Source of the DNA: Acididesulfobacillus acetoxydans
GTDB taxonomy: Bacteria; Bacillota; Desulfitobacteriia; Desulfitobacteriales; Desulfitobacteriaceae
Assembly (NCBI RefSeq): GCF_902729405.1
Contig: NZ_LR746496.1
Span: 4,092,001 to 4,156,000, forward strand
DNA: 64,000 nt
Reading direction: 5' to 3'
Position numbers and translations under genes: made by a program. Below are positions 42,100 through 50,136 of this stretch, in pieces; position 1 is the first letter of the stretch, and each line of letters opens with the position of its first letter. The notes beneath the pieces were generated by a model. The model saw nothing but the letters and a program-made list of their open reading frames with translations, was not told where the DNA came from and searched no databases.

Positions 42100-43959
42100 C
42101 TATTTTCCAAGGATTTTCACCGAATTATTATCGCTTGCCCAAGCGAAACGTCTATCTTTTAACGCTTTGTGCATGTTGGAAATCAATTCGTTCCCTTCAA
42201 TCATACCAATTCGCTTCAGCAATTCCCGTAGCTCCTCTGCTGCAAGGGGCTTGGGAAAGGGCAGTAAGTTTTCCACAACCAAATAAGCGTAGACAAGATC
42301 AGCAAAGGCATTGATAACCGAATCTTGCGGGACAATACCGGCTTTGATTGTATCTAGACTCTGCCCATCTAACGCCTGGATTGTCCGATATTCAGGAATA
42401 AACTTTTGGATCACCTCTTGCAGAAGAAGGAGCTCCCAGTTCAAACCCAGGGGGAGAGTAGGTAATCTATTAAACCAATGTGTATTTAGCCCTCGCAGTA
42501 TAATATAGGGACGGTCTTCTAAGACAAGGTTGAGACAGGCCTTGACTTGCCCAAGCCAGTGATCGTCAATGTCTAAAACTTCACATAACAGGTATTCACC
42601 CGGCCTATATTGTAAGACATCCCGGTTATTCTCAACCCGCAGTAAGCCATTGATATTTCCGCTGGCAATTTTGAGTTTATCCAGATAATTTGCACACTCG
42701 TCTCTCGTAGCTTTACCCCCACAACTCTGTATAAATGACATGAGAACACCGCGTATGTTTTTAGGCATTACGGATTCAGTCTCCCAAATATGTTTGTTAC
42801 CATAAAACACGAGGTTATTTCCCGCATATTTTTCAACAGAGAAAATATGTCGTGCCAAGTAATAGACTTTTTGGGGTTCGGCTAAATTATTATCGTTAAG
42901 GAACATCGGTAATTCAATGGCTAGCGCATCGAAGAAGACAGTATCCGTTGTGTAACCATTAAACATCCAAAATTGCATTTTCAAAATCTTAAACATTTTT
43001 TCGGCCGCCTCGTCGAAATCTATAATGCAGTCACGATGAATGTAGAGGTGGTCGGGCATAGTAACCGCCCATTTTGCAGAATCTAAAAAGGCTTTTATCG
43101 GATTAACCCCGCGTCCGGTAGGCGATACATACGCAACAATATCGTCAAGCTTTGCGCCACATATATCAGCAGATTTAATGAAGCTCTCTATTTTTGTTAA
43201 TTCGTTTTGAAAATCCTCTACCAATGGTTTTCCCGCATACACATCAGCTTTGTTATCGGGTTCCTGTACATTCCGGGCATCTAAAAGATAGTAAAACTTT
43301 TCACCCTTCGCGTCAACCGTACAACGGAAATAGTCTTTAGTCGCACGATATGTATAATTGGATCCCTTACATGCACTTTCAATTTGAATTCGTACTACAT
43401 TAAGCGGATTTTTCGCGCCGAAAGAATAAAGTTCGTTCTCAATAATCTTATTATAAATCTCTCCAACAGTCATTCCTCTTTGCGATAACTGCAAAATTTT
43501 GATTACAGCTCCTCTTATTGTTAACCGTTCACTCACTTGGGAATTAATTCCTATGCTCTGATTCGAGGCTTTAAGAAGCGACGGTTTACTCTTCAAAAAT
43601 CTTAAAAAAGCCTGTCCCACCTGAACAAACGTGGCATATGTCTTTTTATCAGTTGCTCTAAACTGCTTGTCATTCAGGGCTTTATCGTAGATGCTTTTGA
43701 ATAGCTCAAAAGTCGTGAGCTCCCACAATCCTACCAAAGATAACTTTCTGCGGATAAGGTAGGCAGAAACTTTATCAATACAGGACAGGTAAATCGCGGG
43801 AGAATACTTTTTAGCGTGTCCGTCGAAAAGCCATTCAGAAAAAGACTCCTTAACCATAACCAGTGAAGAGGACGCACTTTCAACGGTGTCATTTGTATTA
43901 GATTGCTGTCCCACTCTTACCACTTCCCTCAGTTTTCTCTTTTTACTTTCCGTGTCCAT
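42100..43959 (-). CDS. HARE-HTH protein with integrase-like N-terminal domain, first gene of the operon
   Basis: 619 aa. Residues about 35-125 resemble the SAM-like core-binding domain of tyrosine recombinases (YSPAIYLSCIDKVSAYLI, TYATFVQVGQAFLRFLKS) but no catalytic integrase domain follows. Residues about 150-230 look like a HARE-HTH domain (IRGAVIKILQLSQRGMTVGE, NPLNVVRIQIESACKG, YYLLD). The rest has no motif I recognise. The ATG lies four bases after the stop of an excisionase remnant, and brxP follows at 24 bases. HARE-HTH domains are predicted to sense modified DNA, so a reader or regulator role is a reasonable guess, not shown. Confidence 0.7.
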   Translation of the reverse strand: MDTESKKRKLREVVRVGQQSNTNDTVESASSSLVMVKESFSEWLFDGHAKKYSPAIYLSCIDKVSAYLIRRKLSLVGLWELTTFELFKSIYDKALNDKQFRATDKKTYATFVQVGQAFLRFLKSKPSLLKASNQSIGINSQVSERLTIRGAVIKILQLSQRGMTVGEIYNKIIENELYSFGAKNPLNVVRIQIESACKGSNYTYRATKDYFRCTVDAKGEKFYYLLDARNVQEPDNKADVYAGKPLVEDFQNELTKIESFIKSADICGAKLDDIVAYVSPTGRGVNPIKAFLDSAKWAVTMPDHLYIHRDCIIDFDEAAEKMFKILKMQFWMFNGYTTDTVFFDALAIELPMFLNDNNLAEPQKVYYLARHIFSVEKYAGNNLVFYGNKHIWETESVMPKNIRGVLMSFIQSCGGKATRDECANYLDKLKIASGNINGLLRVENNRDVLQYRPGEYLLCEVLDIDDHWLGQVKACLNLVLEDRPYIILRGLNTHWFNRLPTLPLGLNWELLLLQEVIQKFIPEYRTIQALDGQSLDTIKAGIVPQDSVINAFADLVYAYLVVENLLPFPKPLAAEELRELLKRIGMIEGNELISNMHKALKDRRFAWASDNNSVKILGK

Positions 43960-43963
43960 AATC

Positions 43964-44123
43964 TACTCTGCATCTTCCGAATCGCCCTTAGCCGCTGCGC
44001 CGCCAGAGCGAATCCAATCATCAACCTCGGAAATCTTGAATTTCCAAAGCCGGCCGACTTTGTGAGCGGGCATATTACGGTTACTAATCCAGTGCAGAAC
44101 AGTTTCCCGACTTACATCAATTT
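43964..44123 (-). pseudogene. Excisionase-family helix-turn-helix fragment
   Basis: The minus-strand frame reads IDVSRETVLHWISNRNMPAH and KVGRLWKFKISEVDDWI, the second half of a small excisionase-type DNA-binding protein, ending SGGAAAKGDSEDAE four bases before the HARE-HTH gene. A TAA stop lies immediately before IDVSRETV and no start exists, so the N-terminal strand is lost. A rare start codon that keeps it functional cannot be excluded. Confidence 0.65.
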
Positions 44124-44260
44124 ATCCGGGGCGGGTACAGTTATAACTTCGCATTTTTAGCCTAATTTGCATTTGGATAACGGGAGTTATTATTTGATGA
44201 AGGTACAGTTAAATATTAGACGAAGTAGATTCCTTTAAAACAAAGTCACAAATCGGTGTT

Positions 44261-44587
44261 TTAGGGTACTTCTAGTTCATCCAATCGATCGTATTCGTAC
44301 AGTCTTAGGCGCTTATAGGCAGCCCACAAGTCTTCATAAGTGAACAACTTCCGGTATTTGGATTCCAGAATAATCTTCTCAACTGATAAGTCCATTCTTT
44401 TATTCTCGAAAAGAGTAGCGAACCCTGAAGTGCCACCTTCCTTATAAACCAATCTTCTTGTTACCTCGACAATGTCTTCATTGCTTACGACCATGTCCAA
44501 AAAGGCCCGAGGAGAGTACTTGAATCTTTTACATTCATTGTAAGTCGATATGTACCTTTCTCTGAGTTCTCGCTTCAGTTGTTCCAT
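44261..44587 (-). CDS. Unrecognised 108-aa protein
   Basis: ATG 44587 (MEQLKRELRERYISTYNECK) has AGGTG eight bases upstream; the GTG three codons earlier overlaps that site. The protein is charged and helical (RFKYSPRAFLDMVVSNEDIV, LFTYEDLWAAYKRLRLYEYD) with no motif I know. It lies about 300 bases upstream of the BREX-like operon on the same strand, behind a short gap, and could be an accessory or control gene. Confidence 0.6.
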   Translation of the reverse strand: MEQLKRELRERYISTYNECKRFKYSPRAFLDMVVSNEDIVEVTRRLVYKEGGTSGFATLFENKRMDLSVEKIILESKYRKLFTYEDLWAAYKRLRLYEYDRLDELEVP

Positions 44588-45212
44588 CAATTGCACCTAC
44601 TTGTTATCGATTTAATTTTGACAAGCTATACTGTTGACTTTGAATCTCACCACGACGAAGGGCGAGGCCAACGACCTACCAAACACTTCACCCCTAGCAT
44701 TCAACATTTCCCCAGGCTTTCCTTCTAGTTTCCGGCGCAAACTTTCCTTCTCCTCATAACAAAAAAAGCCAGACCGTTCAAACGATCTACCTCACTGTCC
44801 TCTATCGGCCAACAATACCTCGCGGAATAACTTACCATGCTTTCTTCCACCAATTACATAAATCGGCTTTTTACAGTCTCATGGGTCCCCTTACACTCTG
44901 AGTCACCTTTTCCCATATTTTAGTCCACTTTTCCCCTAAACATGTCTCCATGGACGCAGCTGGTCCTATTAAATTGTTACACAATTTCAAGGCGCATTCT
45001 GAGAGCCTTACTACAAGCGGCTTCCAGGGTGTGCATTTTCTTAATCTTACCACAGTCTCAATGTGACGTGTCCGCGGGAACATATCTGTTTCTCTCTCAT
45101 GTCTCCCGCGACGCAGGCACCTCCAAAACCGCTAACCAGATCGTTGTCTCTATTTATCTTTCAAAGATCAAAGCGGAGCACAACCCTCCGCAATACACCC
45201 AACCCCGTCCGC
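44588..45212. other. Gene-free interval
   Basis: About 625 bases in which neither strand carries a supportable gene. A TTGACA-like word at 44619 has no matching -10. Short open frames are present without ribosome binding sites or recognisable motifs. Confidence 0.5.
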
Positions 45213-45451
45213 CTCTTCAGCTTTTCGACACTCTCCCTCATATTCCTTCCAGTAACCCGGGGAAATTTCCACCTTCGTTAGGGCCTTCGCACCATTCCTT
45301 GTCAACACCACTCCTCCGCGTCCCCAGCTACTTGTCTGCCTCCGACATGCTGCGGCTCTAGCGCAACCCTTGTTTTAGATTGTAACACCCCTCACAGACA
45401 AATAATTGACATTGGCTTCGTTACTTGTGCGACGTCCGCGGCTTTTCATTG
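45213..45451. repeat. Long direct repeat, right copy (pairs with 26305-26551)
   Basis: About 239 bases matching the left copy from CTCTTCAGCTTTTCGACA to TTTTCATTG with scattered substitutions and small indels. Same orientation as the left copy, 18.9 kb away. Neither copy encodes an evident protein. Confidence 0.8.
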
Positions 45452-45490
45452 TTCCTTGCGCAAAAACTGGCTAAATGTTAATGCCCCTAC

Positions 45491-45778
45491 TCACCGCGGG
45501 ATTCCCGCAAGCCGACTCATTGCTGGTCGGTAGAGTCCTCTTCTCCGCCGCCACCAGTTACAATGCGCACTTGTTTCTCCGTTCTGCCCCCCATTTCTGT
45601 ACAACTGCTCCTGCGGCTCGCCAAGTACCGTGGACAGCTTGGCAAAAAGCGCAACACTTCCCCGTATCCCGTGCTCCAAGCCGCCGATGTAGTTACCGGT
45701 TGCTCCCACCCGCTTTTTCGACTTGAGTAAGGCCTTTCTCCTTACGAGACGGACCAGCAATTGGCCGATGTTCTCCAT
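45491..45778 (-). pseudogene. XRE-type repressor remnant (copy 1)
   Basis: The frame MENIGQLLVRL... continues with KKRVGATGNYIGGLEHGIRG and LFAKLSTVLGEPQEQLYRN, an XRE helix-turn-helix. The first recognition segment reads RRKALLKSK instead of the RREKGLSQAELG seen in copy 2 (47560-47662), so the helix-turn-helix is damaged. The tail RRRRGLYRPAMSRLAGIPR is not XRE-like. An overlapping frame at 45742-46053 (MDSFWKTPEVESKV...) is unassigned. Confidence 0.55.
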
Positions 45779-46041
45779 ATGCTCGCTCGCCCGCTCCACG
45801 GGCTTGGGGAACGATGGTCCCCACATACAGTGCGGTCTGCGGGGTACGACCTCAGCTCACGCACGGGGCGGAGGAATTGGGGGTAACCCAGAGTTTTTGT
45901 CTCAGTAGAGAACAACTTCTCGAATTCAATGGCAGGTTGGTATGCTGTCACATAAGCCCATCCAAAATGGTGGCCTTGACTGCCATCCTTGACATTTACT
46001 GGGATTGTCCGGACTTTGCTCTCCACCTCAGGCGTTTTCCA

Positions 46042-46172
46042 AAATGAATCCATTACGCTTCGCCTCTAATTCTTTGAATAGGAGTCGTTCGTCTGTGCCT
46101 CACCTCCCAGAGCCTTGCCTACCTCCCCCTTAACGCCTTGCCCAAAATCGCCGAGCGCCGGGCCGCTTTGGC
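46042..46172. repeat. 131-bp direct repeat, right copy (pairs with 28923-29053)
   Basis: Nearly identical to the left copy 17.1 kb away. Here it overlaps the 3' end of the intact Gly-rich anchored gene, so this copy is the likely source and the left copy the recombined product. Confidence 0.9.
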
Positions 46173-46910
46173 CGCTTCATACTGGCTTTTAATCACCCCC
46201 ACTTCATCCGTCGGCAAGCCGTCGGAGACCAGCTCGGAGTGCAGGGAGCCCATGATGCTGTAGAATCGATTATCCACATTGGCCTCTAGGAGATTTCCCG
46301 CCTGGATATATTTCTGGGCCAGGGCCGCACGGTTAAGGGTACCGGCCGCTTTGTCCTCCCGGTACTCCTGAACAGCCGCCGCGTACAGCGTATCCAGGCG
46401 GCTGAGGGCTACGCTTTGCAAAGAACGGATTTCCGGTAGATACTGCCCGACGACCCCGGCCTCTGTGAGCAACGGGGCTCCACTCCCGAGAGACGAATTG
46501 GGATTTCCCGGCGCACTCCCCCCGGACGTACCTCCCGGTACGCCGCCGCCGGGGTCATGGCTCCCCGTGCCGGTACTCGCTGACAAACCCCCCGCTGAAC
46601 CCCGGGACGGGTCGAAAGGCGCAGTGGACCCAGGTGCTCCTGGATCCGCGCCGGCTCCGAAGTTTGCCGCACCGCCCGGCTTCACCCCTGCTCCCTGGCC
46701 GGTCACGCCCCCGGGAGCCGCGGAATTCTTCCCCCCTGCGCTATCCGGAAACGTGTTGAAGAAGTTCGCTCCGAACTGGTGATAGAGCTGCTGCTTCACT
46801 TTGGGGTTAACCCGGAAAAAGACACTGTACCCCCAAAGCCCCACAACGGCCAAGACCACAACGATAACACTTGTCAGTACCAGAAGTTTCTTTTTCATTG
46901 TCTTTTCCAC
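46119..46910 (-). CDS. Membrane-anchored protein with Gly/Pro/Ser-rich linker (copy B)
   Basis: About 263 aa. The basic start and one hydrophobic helix (LLVLTSVIVVVLAVVGLWGY) would anchor it with the C-terminus outside. Residues about 55-150 form a Gly/Pro/Ser/Ala-rich linker. A helical C-terminal domain follows (LSRLDTLYAAAVQEYREDKA, AQKYIQAGNLLEANVDNRFY, KSQYEAAKAARRSAI). GTG 46910 (MEKTMKKKLL) has GGAGG four bases upstream; ATG 46898 is the alternative. A second copy is at 61853-62632 with a shorter linker. Family and function are unknown; the layout suggests a wall-spanning surface protein. Confidence 0.75.
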   Translation of the reverse strand: MEKTMKKKLLVLTSVIVVVLAVVGLWGYSVFFRVNPKVKQQLYHQFGANFFNTFPDSAGGKNSAAPGGVTGQGAGVKPGGAANFGAGADPGAPGSTAPFDPSRGSAGGLSASTGTGSHDPGGGVPGGTSGGSAPGNPNSSLGSGAPLLTEAGVVGQYLPEIRSLQSVALSRLDTLYAAAVQEYREDKAAGTLNRAALAQKYIQAGNLLEANVDNRFYSIMGSLHSELVSDGLPTDEVGVIKSQYEAAKAARRSAILGKALRGR

Positions 46911-46926
46911 CCATCCTCCGTGATCC

Positions 46927-47050
46927 TTAAGAGCGCAGCGCAAAGAAAATGATAGCCAAAGCGGCGGCCAGGGCGACGACCAGCAACAATCATAACTTCC
47001 TGACGACTGGGCTTTTCTAAAAGGGCTCCCTTCCAGGCTTTCCACGGCAT
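46927..47050 (-). pseudogene. 40-aa membrane peptide, MPWK family (copy B, frameshifted)
   Basis: Opens MPWKAWKGALLEKPSRQEVM, like its relatives, from ATG 47050. The hydrophobic helix (LLVVALAAALAIIFFALRS) is in the next frame. The total length is 124 instead of 123 bases, so one extra base near 46986 breaks it. It lies between the VanZ gene and the Gly-rich anchored gene. Confidence 0.7.
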
Positions 47051-47064
47051 AATCTTCACCTCCG

Positions 47065-47463
47065 TCAAAACCGATGCCGCTTCCTAATCCGCCTCAACAC
47101 AAGAATCACAATCAACGCCGCAGCTGAATCCAGCATGACATCCTGCACCGCAGGAGTCCGACCCGGCACAAAGATTTGATGGAACTCGTCGGAAGCCGCA
47201 TACAGAGTTGCCAGTCCATATGAAAGGACCGCACGGTGGCCCGTGGCGAAGAACAAGAGTAAGGCCAACACAGCATAAACGACTACGTGCGCCGTCTTGC
47301 GGACAAGAACATTCAGGGATTTTAGGTTCCTCAGCGGCACATGGGCAAATTGCTCCAGCACAATGCCTGTATTCTTGCCGGTGAAAATGGGAAGCGCTGT
47401 GAATCCGAAAATCACAACACACCAGAGCACAGCAACGAGCAGCCAATTCCTTTGTGTAAACAT
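47065..47463 (-). CDS. VanZ-like membrane protein (copy 1)
   Basis: 132 aa with four hydrophobic segments. VanZ landmarks are RKTAHVVVYAVLALLL and DEFHQIFVPGRTPAVQDVML. ATG 47463 has GGGAGG nine bases upstream. VanZ proteins are found with cell-wall and teicoplanin-resistance loci; the biochemical role is unknown. It precedes the MPWK peptide and the anchored protein in one transcription unit. A paralogue is at 53064-53522, and three tail fragments (about 14 codons) occur in the R repeats. Confidence 0.88.
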   Translation of the reverse strand: MFTQRNWLLVAVLWCVVIFGFTALPIFTGKNTGIVLEQFAHVPLRNLKSLNVLVRKTAHVVVYAVLALLLFFATGHRAVLSYGLATLYAASDEFHQIFVPGRTPAVQDVMLDSAAALIVILVLRRIRKRHRF

Positions 47464-47559
47464 GTCTAAGCACCTCCCTTAGGCCCCGCAAGCGGTACCG
47501 CACAAACAATAGTCCCTGCTTAGGTGTCAGAAAAGACCCGCGGGAGCGGCGACCAAGGG

Positions 47560-47662
47560 GAACCTCTCTGTTACCAGTTGCTCCCACCCGCTTTCCCAGT
47601 TCTGCCTGGGAAAGGCCCTTCTCCCTACGGAAACGGACCAGCAATTGGCCGCTGTTGTCCAT
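47560..47662 (-). pseudogene. XRE-type repressor remnant (copy 2)
   Basis: MDNSGQLLVRFRREKGLSQA and ELGKRVGATGN form the first half of an XRE helix-turn-helix, then the sequence departs (REVPLGRRSRG). Copy 1 at 45491-45778 retains the second half. The rest of the 47464-47750 gap has no gene. Confidence 0.6.
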
Positions 47663-47750
47663 TTGCTCGCTCCCTGACGTCTCGTTATCGCCCGCGCAAG
47701 CTCGACGGGCTTGGGTGCTTGGGTAACGGTGGTCCCCGCATACTTCAAAC

Positions 47751-48627
47751 TCATATTTCCTCTTCACGGATCCCTTTTATCGCTAAGTAGGCCTTGAGTC
47801 GTTCGACAGGCTTACAATTCGTTCCGTTCCACTTGCCCATTTCCTTATAGGCCTTGGCCAATTTTTTGGCGGCCTCCGGGGTCGCCGCCTCCGGGATACT
47901 CCGGTCACTTACCGTAACTCCCCTGTAACCCCCGGGAGACAGCAAATAGTTTAACGGCTTTGTCTATCCTAGCGGTATCGACCGTTCCGTCTGCGTTCCG
48001 ATACGGCATTTTCCACGTTGACTTATTGTGGATATCCCCGATGTAGGCAAAAGCCGAACGGGGAAGACTGACCCCATGATGCGTTTTAAAATCACCTGAG
48101 GCATTTGCTTTGAAGTGTTCGAAACTGAATAGCTTTTCAGTGGGCAATTTCGAGAGCCCATATAAAGTTAAGTAAAAGAGGTCGTCCGCGGGATCTGGAG
48201 AATTGACCTTAAGATCGAGCAAAACACTGATTTCGCTCTCAGCACGAATTGCCAATACGACGCTTTCTCCGTCGAAGGCGATGAGATTTGCGACTCGGTG
48301 GCGGTCGGCATAATTTGCCGCTTGTCCAAGCGCTTTCAGTAAATTATCTTTCTTGCGGAAATACTCCCAGCCCTTAGCCTCTGCCACCGCAACCTTAAAA
48401 TCCCTCGACATTAAAACGTAATCCGCGTAATCCGGCTGACGCGAGATCTGATCCGGTGTATACCCCAGAGGACCGGTCAACAATTTGTCAAATACCGCCT
48501 CAACGTCTTTCTCTGACAAACTTCTGCCGTTTATCAAATGGCGGTAGGTCGCTTGCCTATAAGCATAGAAATCTTGCCATCTCTCTTGGAGAGCTTGCCT
48601 AGCGCTCGTTTCTTTTTTAGTTGGCAT
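47751..48627 (-). pseudogene. PD-(D/E)XK protein, HsdR N-terminal-like, frameshifted
   Basis: ATG 48627 has GGGAGG nine bases upstream. The frame carries DYADYVLMSRDFKVAVAEAK, the PD-(D/E)XK signature as in the N-terminal domain of type I restriction subunits, then NYADRHRVANLIAFDGESVV. After RIDKAV the frame is lost, and the next frame continues YLLSPGGYRGVTVSDRSIPE to KAYLAIKGIREEEI. Removing one A from GTTAAACTATT near 47948 restores a protein of about 291 residues. This may be a real mutation or a sequencing error in a short homopolymer. No helicase domain is present, so it is a stand-alone nuclease-fold protein. Confidence 0.65.
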
Positions 48628-48774
48628 TTCTTAAGACCTCCCGTGATTCGGATTCTGTAAAGACCTTGGCAAAAAGGGGGAATCGTCGTGCGCCGTCGTC
48701 TGCTCGTGTCGCTTCTCGTCCCTTTAAGAAGCTTCTTGATTCATGATCCCTCCCACCCCGCTTTAACGTGATCC

Positions 48775-48897
48775 TTACGAGCGCAGTACAAAGAAACCAA
48801 TGACAACCGCCGCGACCAGCACGATGGTCAGGACCATCATAGCTTCCAGACGGCTGGGCTTTTGCAAAAAAGCACCTTCAAAAGCTTTCCACGGCAT
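48775..48897 (-). CDS. 40-aa single-helix membrane peptide, MPWK family (copy C)
   Basis: ATG 48897 with GGAGGTG upstream encodes MPWKAFEGAFLQKPSRLEAM followed by the helix VLTIVLVAAVVIGFFVL and RS. It has the same length and plan as copies A and D. It follows the DUF457-like gene. The gap 48628-48774 has no other gene. Confidence 0.75.
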   Translation of the reverse strand: MPWKAFEGAFLQKPSRLEAMMVLTIVLVAAVVIGFFVLRS

Positions 48898-48923
48898 CCG
48901 ATTCACCTCCACCCAAGACGACC

Positions 48924-49468
48924 CTATCCCATTTTCCCGGTTCTTAAGAAGGTTGAAAACCCACGCCGCTTGTAGAGTCTGACGGCAAAGTAGGTTGTGA
49001 TCCCAAACCCGATGATTTCAGAGATGTAGATCTAGGGATCCGTCATCAGGCCTTGAAATTCCGAGTAAACCCAGGCCATCTTGGCCGCCGGAAGGGCTCC
49101 GTTCGTCTGTTGACTCAGCTGTGTGCTGATGAACGGCCAAAACCAGATACGCGGCAACATCCACATGCGGTCGAACACTTCGTGTAACATACTCGCTCCG
49201 GCCAACACCAGCCAGCCCAGCTTATCATACCGGTACAACCGATATAACCCTATCCCCGTGAGAAGTAGGACAAAAGCTAAGGTGTGGGCATAGACCCTCC
49301 CGCTCTCAAATGTACTCTGAAACAGGACTCTCCCGATGGGTTTATCGATAAGGTCCGGAAGGAGTGAACCGACCCCCACCAGCCGATAATCCAGCCTTTT
49401 TTCGCCGGTAACCTTTTCGACCCCCCGGCCGCCAAGGTCGTAAAACCCACATGACCAAAAATGAACAT
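48924..49468 (-). pseudogene. DUF457/YdjM-like membrane protein (copy C): A6 frameshift plus nonsense codon
   Basis: ATG 49468, with AAAGGA six bases upstream, opens MFIFGHVGFTTLAAGGSKRL and PAKK. At the A6 run (49397-49402) the zero frame leaves the family sequence. A -1 shift there continues RLDYRLVGVGSLLPDLIDKP, TFESGRVYAHTLAFVLLL and MLHEVFDRMWMLP, typical of DUF457-type integral membrane proteins. After GLMTDP a TAG (49032-49034) replaces the TAC of copy D, removing the last 35-40 residues including a final helix. The otherwise near-identical copy D (62798-63342) has the same A6. Function unknown. Confidence 0.7.
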
Positions 49469-49584
49469 CTTTTATCCTTTCGTGCCTTGGGTGACTTCGG
49501 AACCTTGGCGTTGACTTATACTTCGACCGCATATTTCCCCTCGCCTCATACCCAGCCCCCATCCGCCGCCCCCCGCTCGGAGGC

Positions 49585-50136
49585 TCAAAACCTCGGCAGC
49601 ATCCCTTCGGCCAAGTCCTTGAGCCTTCCGTACCTCTGGTCCTTCTCGGACAACACGGGCTCCCTGACCGGCCACTCAATGCTCACATCCGGGTCGTTCC
49701 AGATAATCCCGTGTTCCGCCTGGGGGTTGTATCCATCGGTGCATTTATAGGCAAATAGTGCGGTTTCACTCATGACGCAGAAGCCATGGGCAAACCCTGC
49801 GGGGATGTAAAACTGCCGTTTATTCTCACCGGAGAGCCTGACCCCCTCCCAGCGGCTGAAGCTAGGCGAACCGATGCGAATGTCCACGGCCACATCAAAG
49901 ACCTCGCCCTGCAAGACATAGACCAGCTTGCCCTGCGAATTCGGGTTCTGAAAATGGAGCCCGCGCACCACCCCTTTCTGGGAAAAGGAGAGATTGTCCT
50001 GCACAAAGCGCTCCGGCAGCCCGGCCTCGGCATAACGATCCTCACGCCAAGTTTCCATAAAGAACCCCCGCGCATCGCCGAAGACATGCGGCTCAATGAT
50101 GACGACACCGGGTAATTTTGTCTTCACGATATTCAC
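49585..50136 (-). CDS. rfbC: dTDP-4-dehydrorhamnose 3,5-epimerase
   Basis: 183 aa, usual family length. Converts dTDP-4-keto-6-deoxyglucose to the L-rhamno epimer. Landmarks are [49 protein letters not shown] and [16 protein letters not shown] 50136 overlaps the rfbA stop by four bases (GTGA), indicating coupling. It is last in the rfbDBAC operon. Its final ten codons recur, fused to another gene, at 63459-63490. Confidence 0.95.
   Translation of the reverse strand: MNIVKTKLPGVVIIEPHVFGDARGFFMETWREDRYAEAGLPERFVQDNLSFSQKGVVRGLHFQNPNSQGKLVYVLQGEVFDVAVDIRIGSPSFSRWEGVRLSGENKRQFYIPAGFAHGFCVMSETALFAYKCTDGYNPQAEHGIIWNDPDVSIEWPVREPVLSEKDQRYGRLKDLAEGMLPRF

Noticed and set aside
30356-43959. Classification as BREX type 1
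   Set aside because: No PglX methyltransferase, BrxA or BrxB; BrxL lacks the protease domain and a PAPS-reductase-like protein is present, which fits type 4.
30356-43959. Classification as a Dnd phosphorothioation cluster
   Set aside because: No DndB, DndD or DndE; the ATPase is BrxC-sized and PglZ and BrxL are present.
44588-45212. Minus-strand frame at 44871-45083 as a small gene
   Set aside because: No ribosome binding site, no motif and ordinary random-frame length.
47084-47767. 227-codon minus-strand frame across the XRE remnant and VanZ
   Set aside because: Only its start carries XRE-like sequence; the rest runs out of frame through the VanZ gene, which has its own start and motifs.
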